Shown piece after piece: positions 35,660 through 46,106 of a stretch of DNA of 64,000 nucleotides. This DNA is from Thalassia testudinum (taxonomy: Eukaryota; Streptophyta; Magnoliopsida; Alismatales; Hydrocharitaceae), in NCBI GenBank assembly GCA_037157565.1, contig JAZHRO010000050.1, positions 42,232,001 through 42,296,000 on the forward strand, given 5' to 3'. A program made the position numbers and the translations under genes. The first letter of the stretch is position 1; the number at the start of each line of letters is the position of its first letter. The notes beneath the pieces were generated by a model. The model was not told the DNA's origin, made no database searches, and saw only the letters and a program-made list of their open reading frames with translations.

Positions 35660-37086
35660 AATAGACTGAAGAGATTGGCCATGATCCAAGTCAATTAGGT
35701 TTAGTGAGGACCTAATTATGTCCTGAGGAAGTCTAGAGGTGATGTATTAGGGTTGGGGCACCTTAATTTAGGTTCCTAGAGGGTAAGAATTGGGTTTAGG
35801 GACCTAGAAATCCAAGATCAAGGCTTGAATTCCAAAACAGGAACTAGAGGATAGTATCAGACGTCTAATAAAGTTGTCAAATGTCTTATAGTGAAAAATT
35901 AGAAGTCCAGACTTCAAGTTTGGACATCTAAGCAAAATCAAGAAGGATTCTAGGTTTTGTCTTGGGTATTCTACAGAAATTGGACGTCTGCCCAAATGTC
36001 TGGACATCCAATAACATGCAGAAGTGGGTTTAAGGTGTGCGGGAGTTGGCTAAGGGTTTTGGACGTCCTATAACTCATCTGGACGTCTAGATAGAGACTA
36101 GAATTAGGGTTTTAAGGTTTCCTAGGGTGCGATGACCTAATCTAAGGGTGGCTACGGCTTGGGGAAGCTTCTAGGCTATCCTAAGGCTATGATGGACCTA
36201 AGTTCTTCACAATTTATTGCTTTATTCCTACTTAATAGAATAGCATACCTTAACTCCCTTACATTATTATCTACTGTGTCTAATCTACGTCTTCCACTCC
36301 AGCTCTGTTGCAACACCAGTTATTCTTTATTCTTCAGATCCAGCTTTAGACCCAGCTTCAGATCTAGCTTCTGATCAACTTATTATCTGCAATTGACATA
36401 ATGCACCTAATCAGTACATTATAGCATTATTTTATGCATAACTAAAAGAAAGCAATAAAGATGCAAATAATACTTATGCATGCATAAACTACCCTAACTT
36501 ATGCTAAGTCCTAGCCTAATTTAGGTCAATTAAGACCTATGATTGCTACGCAATCACGCCTCCACCGCTTGATGACATCCAACGAGCGCAATCGAATCAC
36601 ACTCGCACTTCGCTGAATTTGAGCACAGCAGCTGAGATTCAAACCGGTGGATGAGGAAAAGAGCTCTGCCTGCTGTGCTGAGGGCGGCACTATGTCGTGC
36701 TTTGGATTTGAGGTTATGCTCCCATGATTGTTCGATGGCTTAAGTGGGGTGGCTTGGATGGCACCACATGTCACCATCTGGGCCATCTGTCTTCTTCTTA
36801 TGGAGGGCCCTATGGAGCTCTGATCAGGGTGATTTTCGCATCGACGGACTGCGATCATTACTTGGAATCCATCTGTACAGTCGGATTCTTTATCTGAGGC
36901 CCATAAAGATGTCGCACTACCTCCTGGCCATGGAAAAAGATGGAATTAATGTATGTAATATACAACTATTCTAAATGCAATGCAATGGATGTGTATGCAA
37001 TATTTATATCATGATATGCAATGCTGGGCCTAAGAACTATTATAAATAAGCATTTTACGATGAATTTATCCGTGTTTATCACTGCT

Positions 37087-38204
37087 CATGCACTCCACCC
37101 AACATAAGCACCTTCGCTCCACCTTCTCAAGGTCGTCAGACCTCCACACCTCGCACCGCATGCCACACCCACCAACACACTCGCCGTTCCATGGTGATCC
37201 TTCTGAGCATATTTGACGTGGCCTCAAGGCTTTTTCTTTTCAGGTGATCAGTGGACCTCCGCCGCCGCTCTCGACTTCACCGACCTCATCTTCAGTCATC
37301 CGGCCACGATCTCACCAAGATCCACTTCTAGGGTTTGCAGCTGACTCCCAAGCTTCCCTCCAAGTCTGCAATTGACGTAGCAAGTCTTATCTCAGCCTCA
37401 ATTAGAGGCATCTTCTGCTGCTGTTGCATTGTGACAAAGAAGGGACAAGATAGTCACACATCGTAGAAATCAGAAGCCGCCCACGCACATAAAAGGAATT
37501 TCTGCCCCTGACCCCTTGCCCAAGACATGGGGGTTGGGTCCCCAGCCACCTTCATCCGCTTACCTGAGCACTCATTCCTCACTTATGAACAATCCCATAA
37601 GCTTGGTCCACTGTTTACACCCGATTACCTGGCTGATTACCTGATTAAGGTCGGGGCTCTAAGACAAAGATGAAGAAAAAGGGAGAGAGAGGGGGTTTTG
37701 CCCTTCGCTCTTCTCTACACTTAGCAAATTCTGAGAGGCCTTTGCCTCTATTCTATGTTATGCTTGCCTCTTCCTTGAGGCACGAACGAAGAAGTGAGGA
37801 GGCCTTTGCCTCTTCTATGGAGTTGTGTTCTGTTGATTCTAAATCTACTGTTGGATCATTTAACTTGGTAGATGTGGAATATTTGGTTGGATTTACTGTT
37901 CATTTATTTGAGATACTTGAGCTTAATTTTACGGGTTAATTTGGTGATTCAAATCACCATGTTAGCCCATTCTTTTTGCACTATGATAGTAGATTTCATA
38001 TATATATCATTTCAAGTTATTCTAAATAAAGTTTTGGTCATAATTGCTTATATATCTTGTGATTAGTGAGATTGAATTACCATTAATTACTCCCTGTATT
38101 TGACCTCGAACTCTTGTGATTATGAGTTATAAATTTAAATGATTTGAGTGATTTTGTCCTATACTATGATGCGTCTGTTAAACAATGACGATTTTACTTA
38201 AACA
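37087..38204 (+). repeat. 3' LTR of element B, second part
   Basis: It continues the LTR interrupted at 25874 and ends ACTTAAACA before the GTGCA duplication. It matches about 5700-6829. A short open frame (37670-37939) has a counterpart in the left LTR at 6112-6564, but the two translations diverge by indels, so coding is not supported. Confidence 0.9.
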
Positions 38205-38209
38205 GTGCA

Positions 38210-38371
38210 ACCTAAAGCATAAAAATAATACATCTTGCAACCTAAACCGTAGTCCTTTTTTTTCACAACTTTCATTTGTAATATAATTTTTAATAACTTT
38301 CAACTTCAGGACTTCCTATTTACCCTTGAAAGTAAGAATTGGGTGATAGATCATCATGGAGTAGGGAGGAG
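38210..38371. other. Possible low-copy flank, right half
   Basis: It joins 3484-4238 once B is removed. No repeat or coding feature was recognised. The last 14 bases are purine-rich (GGAGTAGGGAGGAG) and touch an LTR-like start, so they could instead be a polypurine tract. Confidence 0.35.
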
Positions 38372-40130
38372 TGATGGGAACACCATTATAGGCCTGAACT
38401 AGCCACTTTTAGTTAGCTTTGATGGATAAATGCTCCTACATAAGAATCTGAGGGTCATAATCATATGATATTTTAATTTGAGAAGAAAATAGGAAATTAG
38501 GGTTAGTTCTGTAATTTTAACACCACATATTGAACACAGATTAATCGTGGGGTTTGTCAGGGGTTAATTAAAGGTCAAATGAGCATTAAAGTCCAAAATG
38601 TGGGTCCATACAGACAGAAATGGGGTTTCACTCATTTCGAGAACTGCAATAGTACACAAAACCCTAATTTCAGACCTGCTTAAATTAAAGATGTTATGGT
38701 CAAGATAAAATTCAATTAAACCACCTAAAATTCATAGAAAAATACTCTAAGAGGTTCGGTACCCTTAGTATGACCATCTGAAGCTATTTTGACCTTGAAC
38801 AAAGTCATGGACGAAATTTTACCCTAATTTGGTCTTCTACGTAAATTGCCTAGTCAAACATGGTCAAAATTGAAATCTGACTTCACCACCAAATTCTTTG
38901 GGTCTAAATTAGGTTACCAAAATTTGGGCTCAATCAAAGTCCATCTTGACCTAGTTTGCATTTTAGTCCATTAAATCTCTATTTCTCTCAGTCAGACCCT
39001 TAAGTTTAGAAATTCCTTGCGTTCAGGTACTTAACTTCTTGACTTTCTTGCGAAAAGGGCCCTGCCGCCATTGAAGGTGTGAAAGAACCTTCAAGCCATA
39101 TTAGAGAGAAGAAATCTCTCTCAAATCAAGACCAAATCCCTCCAAATTTGGAGAGATTGATCTTGAGAGATCCCTCTATCTTTTGGATCAGATATTTGAC
39201 CTTAATTTGCACCATAGAGCTCGAATGAAATCAAAGAAATCAAGGGATCCTTCTCCCTAATTTCTCGACCCAATCAAGCTCTTTTCCTCATCTAGAGCTT
39301 GATTTGAAGCTCTATATAATGCCTTAGAACTTTTGCTGTCTGCCTTAGCTCAAAAAAGACCAAGAAATTTCCTATTCTCCCTTCTCTGATCGTTCACATC
39401 TTGAGCTCTGACGAGCTTATCTGACACCTTCCTCTGGTCGGCCAATGGTCAAATTGATTGGCCCAACATCCTCCCCTATTCCTCGTGACCGTCGACGGCC
39501 AAAGTGCGGCCGCTCTCCCCCTCTCATTCTTTGCCGCCATGTCACCGTTGCCTTCACCTTCTTTGGCTTCGACCCATCACAGCCGGGTGCCCTCAGCCAC
39601 TCTCCCTCTCTCTAAGTTTGCTAATCTCTCTCTCTCTCCCTCAATCATTTCTATGCCTTTAGATCTTCATTTTGACCATCGCTTCGCCCCTGACCTCACC
39701 ATCTTCCCCACATCTGGCTCGAGCTCCAGAGAGCTTGCGCCGACGCTATACTACACCAAACACAATGCCACCACATCCATTAGCTCCGCCATGACCCACT
39801 GATCAGAAGCCTCAACTTTATTGGGACTTCTGACCACACATGCGTACCACCGAACAAACCCACCTCCACTCATCCTCTCTATCACCGACAGCCCACCACA
39901 CACACGCACACACCAAACCATGGCCACCGTCGCACTAGCTGTGGTCCGACGAAGCTATTGAGCATTGTAATTAGGGCCCAAGGCCCATTTTCTTGCTTTT
40001 CAGGTTTGGTTGGAGCTCCGCCGCCACCTTCATCTTCTTTAACTTTGCCCGTAGTGCTTCAGCCATCTCTAGCTAAATTACAAAGCCCAGGACCTTGGAA
40101 AATTACAGTACATCCTCTAAACTAATTCAC
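38372..40130 (+). repeat. Diverged B-family LTR, 5' part only
   Basis: It starts TGATGGGAACACCATTATAG and follows the B LTR text through the U3 region, including a TATA box in CTATATAATG (39312-39321) and the later TTCAGG...GGAGCTCCGCCGCCACC block. Divergence from B is much greater than between B's own LTRs, so it is a separate subfamily. Similarity fades after about 40100 and the 3' half of the LTR is absent here. The frame at 39458-39802 is not conserved in B and is not called a gene. Confidence 0.65.
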
Positions 40131-40501
40131 ATGCATAGCCTGTATCTTATGCAACCCACTTGACATTATGTACAACCCATGCCCACCTCCCCTTCACTCA
40201 TGCACACACATCAACACACACTCTCATTTCTCTCTTCTTCACTCAATGCACACACACACCCAACACCACTTACACACCTGACTACACAGCATGACTCCCT
40301 TCCTCAACTTGCGGACTCTCCTTACATCCCAACCCTGACCTAAACACACTCACACAGTCCTTAAGGGTCTTGCGACACTCACCAATCCCATTCCCATATC
40401 CCACCGCTTGCAACCTAGTGAGGGAGGCCCTAGTAGCTCCTCCTCTCCTCTCATCTTCCTTGCCTCCATCATCGCGCCACCACCATCATCGACCGAGCTC
40501 A
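40131..40501. other. CA/CT-rich stretch between two LTR relics
   Basis: Pyrimidine-rich sequence with ACACAC runs and no recognisable frame. It may be an unrecognised part of either flanking LTR. Confidence 0.35.
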
Positions 40502-41235
40502 TGTTAATGAGCTATCGAGGGGTTTTAAGGAGTAATCGTCGTAGTAAAGCCTCAATTACTTGAAAATAATTAAATTTATAACTCAGAATCGCAAAAGAGT
40601 TCGAGGTAGATCATAGGGAGCAAATATGGAATTCACAATACTAATCTTGAATTGAAATGAACGAGCAGAATAAATAGATGCTGTAGAAGATATTCAATGA
40701 ATCAAATACTCAGAAATATATTCAATAAGGAGCAAAAGTATCTGAAACACTCATTGGGATAAAGAAAAATCAAGAAGACAAAAGAATGGTGATTTAAATC
40801 ACCAATTATTTTAGTTTATTTAAGCATATATCACAACCATTCAATGTAGCCAAATAAGTCAACACTGTTCTCAATGCTACAGTACTCAGTATCAAGCATT
40901 GGTTTCCTTCCTTAGATGGCTTAAGTGTCTCAACACTTAGCCTCAGCAGCACAAGGCTTTTCTTCTCTAAGTCTTCTTCTTCTTCTTCTTTCAAGCCTTC
41001 CTCAGGCATAGAGCACCAATTTCCTTCAGTGGCTAATGGTCGCATAGGGGCTAAGGTGGGTAGAGCAAAACTCACCCCCTCCTCCTTACAAACTCTTCTC
41101 TCTCAACCCAGGGCTATTTAGATCCAGATATGGGTCAGCGGGTAATCGGGTTTGACCAAGGTCACTAAGGGTGTATGGTGATCGAAGAGTGAAAGCAAGG
41201 TGAAGGAGATCACACCCCATGTTCTAAGGCAAAGA
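40502..41235 (-). repeat. Inverted 3' half of a B-like LTR
   Basis: On the - strand this reads CCCGATTACCCGCTGACC, later GAACTCTTTTGCGATTCTGA and ACTACGACGATTACTCC, ending TTAACA. The order and text parallel the 3' half of the B LTR (6240-6829). It lacks exactly the half that 38372-40130 supplies, but in the opposite orientation. Its far end abuts the LINE near 41235. Confidence 0.55.
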
Positions 41236-43468
41236 GGATTTTTATCTGAAGTAGCCGAGTATGCAAGAGGATATCTATCTTTTAGCACCCCATTTGGTGC
41301 CCATTTTTCACTCCAAAATTTGAACTTCTTCCGTTCCCCAAGACTGATTGGAACAAATTCCAATTTTTAGCCATAGCACTCACCACAGAGGCCCAAAAAG
41401 GAGAGGGCTTGGTCGGATTCAGACGACTTTTCTCATCATTTGCCACTCCGTAGTTGTCATGCACAATCTCTGTCCAAGGCTTTTGTTGCCCTTGCAACAA
41501 CCTAACCGCCCATTTTAAGTGCAAAGCATCATTAAATTCTTTAAGAGATCTTATTCCCATGCCACCATACTTCTTTGGAGAGCACATTGTATCCCATTTA
41601 ACAGGATATAAAAATTTACCTTGGTGAGAGGCTCCTTTCCAAAAAAATCTCTTACGCATAACATCAAGTTTCTTCCAAATTGACTTTGGAGCTCTGAGGA
41701 CGGAGAAGAACATTGGAATAGATGTAATCACAGAATTCAATAGTATAAGCCTCCCCCTTTCAATAAATACCTACTACTCCAGCCTTCTATCTTCATATCC
41801 ACCTTCTCAAAGAGAAAGTTCCAATCAATCTTTTTCATATTTGTACACTTCAACGGTAGGCCCAAGTATCTGATTGGCATTGAGATCACAAGCGTGCCTA
41901 AGATAGAAGAGATGTCACTCTGATCATTACCATTCATGACAAAACAAACCAAACAAGATTTGCTTCCATTTAGCTTTAAACCTGAGATTTCTCCAAAGAT
42001 GTTAACCATATAAGAGAGCACTTGTGCTTCCCTTTTCCCATCTTCTATAAAAATGACTGTCATCTGCGTATTGAAGAGTGGGAGCCAGAGCCCTTCTATT
42101 TGTCATCGTGTAGCCCCTAATCAATCCATCTTTTACCAACTTGCATGCATATCTGGCTAAAGTATCCACAGCAAAATTAAAAATCAACGAGGCCAGGGGA
42201 CAACCTTGCCGCACCCTACACTAAGGTTGAATCCAAGCTTTACAAGGTTTCCCATTTATCAATGGAGAGTATGAGGCAGTCGTGATACACCATTTCATCC
42301 ACTAGATCGAGAGGGTGGGGAACTTTCTTCTTTTAAGGATTTCCCATAAGTATAACCACGAAACTGAATTATATGCTTTAGAGAAATCTACCTTCCATAG
42401 GAAGGCCTTAGACTTCCTTCTGTGCCAACCCGTCACCATATCTTGAGCCACAATAAATGATTCCTGTAGAGACCTCCCAGGTAAAAAAGCAAACTGAACA
42501 GGCATAATCAAGACTTGCAGAACACCACAGATTCTATTGGCAAGGATTTTGCTAATGATTAAGTATATGGAATTCGACAACGCAATAGACCTATTGATAC
42601 GAATTTTATGCGGTTTGTAAAATACGTCGTTGTAATGCACAAAATCGATCAACTCTTAAATTTATAAACCTAGATAGTGGGGTATCTAGGGTCGTCCAAG
42701 GAGGCAATATGTTTGCAAAATTAATTCTCTTGCTTGGAATATAAATCTCAACTTCCTTTTTGGTTTTTTTCAATATATCATTTTTATGTTTTTGAAATTA
42801 AGGCAACATGAGAAATTGTGGCGGGAAAGTGACTTACACTTCAACTCAATATACTACTAAAGTGGCAAGTAGAGCCTCTTCCTAAGCTCACTCTAGGCAA
42901 GTGGAGGCCTAGAATAATTAGGGAGAGGGAGTGAAGAATGCTAAAAATAAAGCAATTAAAAATGCAACTAAAGAAATTGCAAAGAAGGCAACTAGATTAA
43001 TGAAAAAGTGTTTTACAAAAAAGTCTAGTAGATGAATGCTTCTACTACTAGAAAAATTGCAATAAATAAAAGAAAACACAAATCCTCTAGATAGATGGTG
43101 AAGAAGAGGGCTTCTTGCTCCAAGCTTGGTAGCTCCCAAGCTTGAAAAGAGTCCTCCAACTCCTTCCTTGCTATGCTCCACCAAGGTGATGTCCTCCAAA
43201 GCAAGCCCTAAGGGGGCGTGCCCTAAGCTTCTCTCCAAGGGTGGACGTCCTCCTTAGGTCCTTCTCCTTTGCCTGGCCGTCCTCCTTGAAGTAGAGAAGT
43301 CCTCCTTGGCATGACCCAAGTTGAAGAGAGTGGGGAGAAGAAGGCACTAAAAGGGCTGGTGATGTGCTCCTTTAATCTTCTTCTCTAGTCCTTTTTCGTA
43401 GGTGTAGGTGGGTATAGGTAGAAAATTGCACTAATGCAGGATGGGAATTATGTGGTGGTAGGGTAGGG

Positions 43469-43476
43469 TATTTATA
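43469..43476 (-). promoter_or_regulatory. TATA box of A-family solo LTR
   Basis: On the - strand, TATAAATA in CATCCTATAAATACCC. It is placed as in the other LTRs, downstream of the U3 repeats. Confidence 0.5.
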
Positions 43477-43719
43477 GGATGGGAAGGGGGGTGGTTATGG
43501 TGTTTTTTTGGAGGGAAATGAAGGGGTGCTTGGATATTTTTGGAGGGAAAAATGTGACGGAAATGAAGAGGTGCCTTGGTTTTCCCTCCAAAAATACCTT
43601 CTAGAAGGCAATTTTGGAGGGAAAAAATGGAGGGTGGATATGGGTTTTGATGGTGGATGTAGGGTGGTGATGGAAGGGATAGCTGGCACCAAAATAAAGT
43701 AGGAGTAGCTGGTCTTTTT

Positions 43720-44460
43720 GCTGGAGCTTAGGTAGTAGGGTAGTAGGTTTTGGTGCCATGGAGGTGGACTAGCTAAGTTAAGCAGCTTAGCTAGCTTAGC
43801 TAGTAGGGGGTAGAGTTGGAGGCATTTGGAGCTAGGGTTTTCAGGGAGAAGAGCTGGAGGTAGTCATCTTGAGCTGCACTAGAGCTGGTGGTTGCTGAAG
43901 AGAGCTGCAAGGAGCTACCTTAGCTGCTTGGCTTGCTAGTTCTTTGCTAGCTACTAAGCCAAGCTAAAGCAAGCTGGCTTCTACTGAAAGGAGCTGAGGT
44001 GAGCTAGGTCTAATGCTCTCGGGGAGGATCAAGCTGGGTGAGGCAGCTAAGGTAGCTGAGCTCAACTGAGCTGAGCTAAGCTGAGTCCCCAGGAGTTGGA
44101 CTTGAGCTTCCTAAGCTAGAATGAAGTCATCTTTAGCTGGTCGGAGTTGAGTAGAGGTGGATGTAGCTGGACCTGAGCTGGGGTGAACTCCAGTCAACTT
44201 AGTTGAGCTAGCTAGAGCACCTTGTGGACCAATGGGAGCTGAGATGAGCTATACTCAGCTAAGTTGAGCTGGATCTGAGCTGACCTGAGCTAAGGTGAGC
44301 TAAGATGAGCTCTCTTGAGCTTCCATTCAGCTGAGATGAGCTGAATGGAGCTAAGATGAGCTAACCCTAGTTCAAGTGAGCTGGAATCCAACTATGGTGA
44401 ACTGGATCAAGTTGAGTTCCAGTTAGTCTGAGCTTCTTCCTCACCAATTGCCTTCCTGAG
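43720..44460 (-). repeat. AGCTG-rich degenerate repeat in U3 of A-family LTR
   Basis: Dozens of AGCTG, AGCTNAG and TGAGCT units without fixed spacing. The same block survives at 2888-3290. Confidence 0.7.
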
Positions 44461-45479
44461 TGCTAGGGTTTTGGAGTTCTGACAATCTGCATATCCCTAA
44501 CACTCACAAAAACACATTAAAAAGATAATAAAAAGTGCAATGCATGCCTAACCTAATTGATGCTAAATGCAGCCCAAAAACCCATTTGCGGAGCAAAATC
44601 CTAAGAGCTAAGTTTGTTTTGATGCATTAAAATGATGATAAACTGGCATTTATCACCTATAGTCAGAGAAACATTCCAGTCTTGACTTCTTTGGTAACAA
44701 GAAGAGGTATGATTTGTTTAGCCGTTCGAATCCAGAATTTCCCTTTTCAAATTCATGTATAACCCCCATCACTTCCTCTTTAAGAACATTCCACATCTCT
44801 TTGTAAAAAAAAGACTTGAACCCCATCGGCCCTGAAGCTCCCTCATTATTTAAATCTTTGGTGGCATCCATAGCCTCCTGTTCAGTAATAGGTGCAACCA
44901 GCATTGTAGCTTGCTCATCACTAACACATGGGAATGCAGTCGCAGCCATCCTCCATATACCTCTTGGTGCAGCCTTTCATTTTTCCTTGAAGTAGCACAA
45001 AGCTTCTTTCCTGATTTCACGAGTGGAAGAGATGTTTCTCTCAGCAATTTTGATAGTAGCAATGAGGTTGAATCTCCTTCCAGCACTGGCTGCAAGGTGA
45101 AAAAGAGTCGCATTTGCATCCCCTTCCTTGAGCCACAATTGTGTAGACCTCTCATGCCAATCCATCTCTTTCTTTAAATCCTCCTCAGCGATAATCTACT
45201 ACCAGTATTTCCTATCTTCCTGATCTTGAGCGTCCATACCCACTGTGCTTTCCTTTATATCAAGCTGTTGTGCCTCAACCAATGCCTCAATTCTCTTCTA
45301 CTCTCTAATAGCTGTTATTGTCTATCGATACTCCCTTAGCAGTATGCACATGTCTGCCAACTTCAGAGGCAGACTTTGGGTAGCAGAGCCTGTAGTCTTC
45401 TTACTTTTCCACCAACTAGTCAGCATATCTTTAAACCCCTCTTCTCCAAACCAGGATTTTTTGAACTTGAAGTATGAAC

Positions 45480-46106
45480 CAACATCCACATTCACCCCAC
45501 TGTCCCACACAATTGGTGTATGGTCTAAAAAAGGCTTATCGAGGCTCATGGTTGAAGACAATTGAAATTGCTCTAAGAGACTAGAGTTGCCAACAAATCT
45601 ATCCAATTTGGACATGAGCCTACTACCATTTCTCCAAGTAAACTCAATACCACTAATCGGATATTCACTGATGCCTATATTCTACACAACCAGTTGGAAT
45701 CTTGCCTCTACACCATTTGTGTTACCCCCAGGACGGTCCCCACTTGATAAGGTACAATTGAAATCACCACCCACGAGACAAGGTAGCTCTTCGACCTTCT
45801 GATGTGCTGCTGATAAGTCCTCCCATAACTCCAGCCGGCTAGCTGCTGTACAATGACCATACACACGAGATACAAACCAATCCAACTCCCCCTAGTGACT
45901 CTGGCATCTACATGTAAGTATATGCCTGGCTCGAAGAACTTCAATCACTTTAAAGTTGGACTTTCTCCCCCAAATAGCCATCCCAGCAGATCTGCCATTT
46001 GCAGCCATCCCCGCACAATCTGCTCTCCCAGATTGCCTCAGGGTGTCCTAGACAGGATTATTATCTTCCTCTAGATGTGTCCCTTGAATAACAGCACAAT
46101 CCATAT
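45480..46106 (-). pseudogene. LINE apurinic-type endonuclease domain, degenerate
   Basis: Conserved L1-endonuclease text is visible: WFVSRVYGHC, ELPCLVGGDFNCTLSSGDRPG, EFTWRNGSRLMSKLDRFVGN and LDHTPIVW (normally SDH-P). Near the left end MDCAVIQGTHLEEDN stands where the family has QET, so the catalytic Glu appears to be Gly. In-frame stops occur at about 46049, 45892 and 45682. The enzyme would nick target DNA for target-primed reverse transcription. Confidence 0.8.

Larger units (their letters stand above)
34392..36556. mobile_element. Solo LTR of an otherwise unseen family
   Basis: This 2,165-bp insert starts TGACAGAAGG and ends GCAATCA, with CGCCT on both sides (34387-34391 and 36557-36561). 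The partner LTR of D shows the uninterrupted site. There is no coding region, primer site or polypurine tract, so it is a solo LTR left by recombination, the deepest level of stack 1. It resembles no other LTR in the window. A TATA-containing hairpin suggests transcription on the - strand. Confidence 0.85.
25875..37081 (-). mobile_element. Element D: gypsy gag-protease element inside LTR of B
   Basis: On the + strand it runs from TGATAAGCGC to GTGTTTATCA, flanked by TTGCT (25870-25874) and CTGCT (37082-37086), one mismatch. The uninterrupted left LTR of B shows the empty site (near 5695). Reading on the - strand the order is 5' LTR (33319-37081, itself interrupted), tRNA-Asp-type primer site, Gag, protease plus tail, noncoding region, polypurine tract, 3' LTR (25875-27479). 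There is no reverse transcriptase or integrase. It postdates B. Confidence 0.9.
4239..38204 (+). mobile_element. Element B: gypsy gag-protease element hosting two others
   Basis: This LTR retrotransposon starts TGATGGGAAC and ends CTTAAACA, with a perfect 5-bp duplication GTGCA at 4234-4238 and 38205-38209. Removing element C (9575-21329) and element D (25875-37081) leaves roughly 11 kb: LTR, tRNA-Asp-type primer site, Gag, protease with acidic tail, noncoding 3' region, polypurine tract, LTR. No reverse transcriptase, RNase H or integrase is seen, so it is non-autonomous. Both LTRs, both insertion joints and the duplication can be read directly. Confidence 0.9.
42595..44655 (-). mobile_element. 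Solo LTR of the element A family
   Basis: It runs from TGATACGAAT to GCATTTATCA with CCTAT on both sides (42590-42594 and 44656-44660). Removing it with one CCTAT restores the LINE frame across DYRSIALSN without gain or loss of a base. Its last 600 bp match 2888-3483, including the AGCTG-rich block (about 43720-44460), which identifies the family and the - orientation. A - strand TATA box (TATAAATA) lies at 43469-43476. Confidence 0.9.
41282..45479 (-). pseudogene. LINE reverse transcriptase, degenerate and interrupted
   Basis: After a linker (KKEMDWHERSTQLWLKEGDA, ISSTREIRKEAL) the polymerase text is LNNEGASGPMGFKSFFYKEM, then LPKKSRLECFSDYR. The solo LTR falls inside the conserved DYR-P-I-L-SN motif, and the frame resumes with RSIALSNSIYLIISKILANR at 42589. 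WKVDFSKAYNSVSW keeps the first motif-A Asp. MRQGCPLASLIFNFAVDTLA follows, then LQYADD (catalytic pair, about 42070) with a frameshift directly after it. RYLGLPLK, PKKYGGMGIRSLKEFNDALH and FKFWSEKWAPNGVLKDR end the preserved part. It is the only LINE-type polymerase in the window and is not functional. Confidence 0.85.
41235..46106 (-). mobile_element. L1-type LINE, both ends lost, split by a solo LTR
   Basis: Reading leftward from 46106 there is an endonuclease domain, a linker, reverse transcriptase and a C-terminal segment. The 5' side is cut by element E at 46106 and presumably continues beyond 64000. The 3' side stops near 41235 against an LTR relic with no poly-A tail seen. The solo LTR 42595-44655 interrupts the reverse transcriptase and is not part of the LINE. 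Confidence 0.88.

Noticed and set aside
38358..38371. Purine run GGAGTAGGGAGGAG as a polypurine tract of a further element
   Set aside because: No internal coding region or primer site to its left supports an element there. It stays a possibility, noted in the flank entry.
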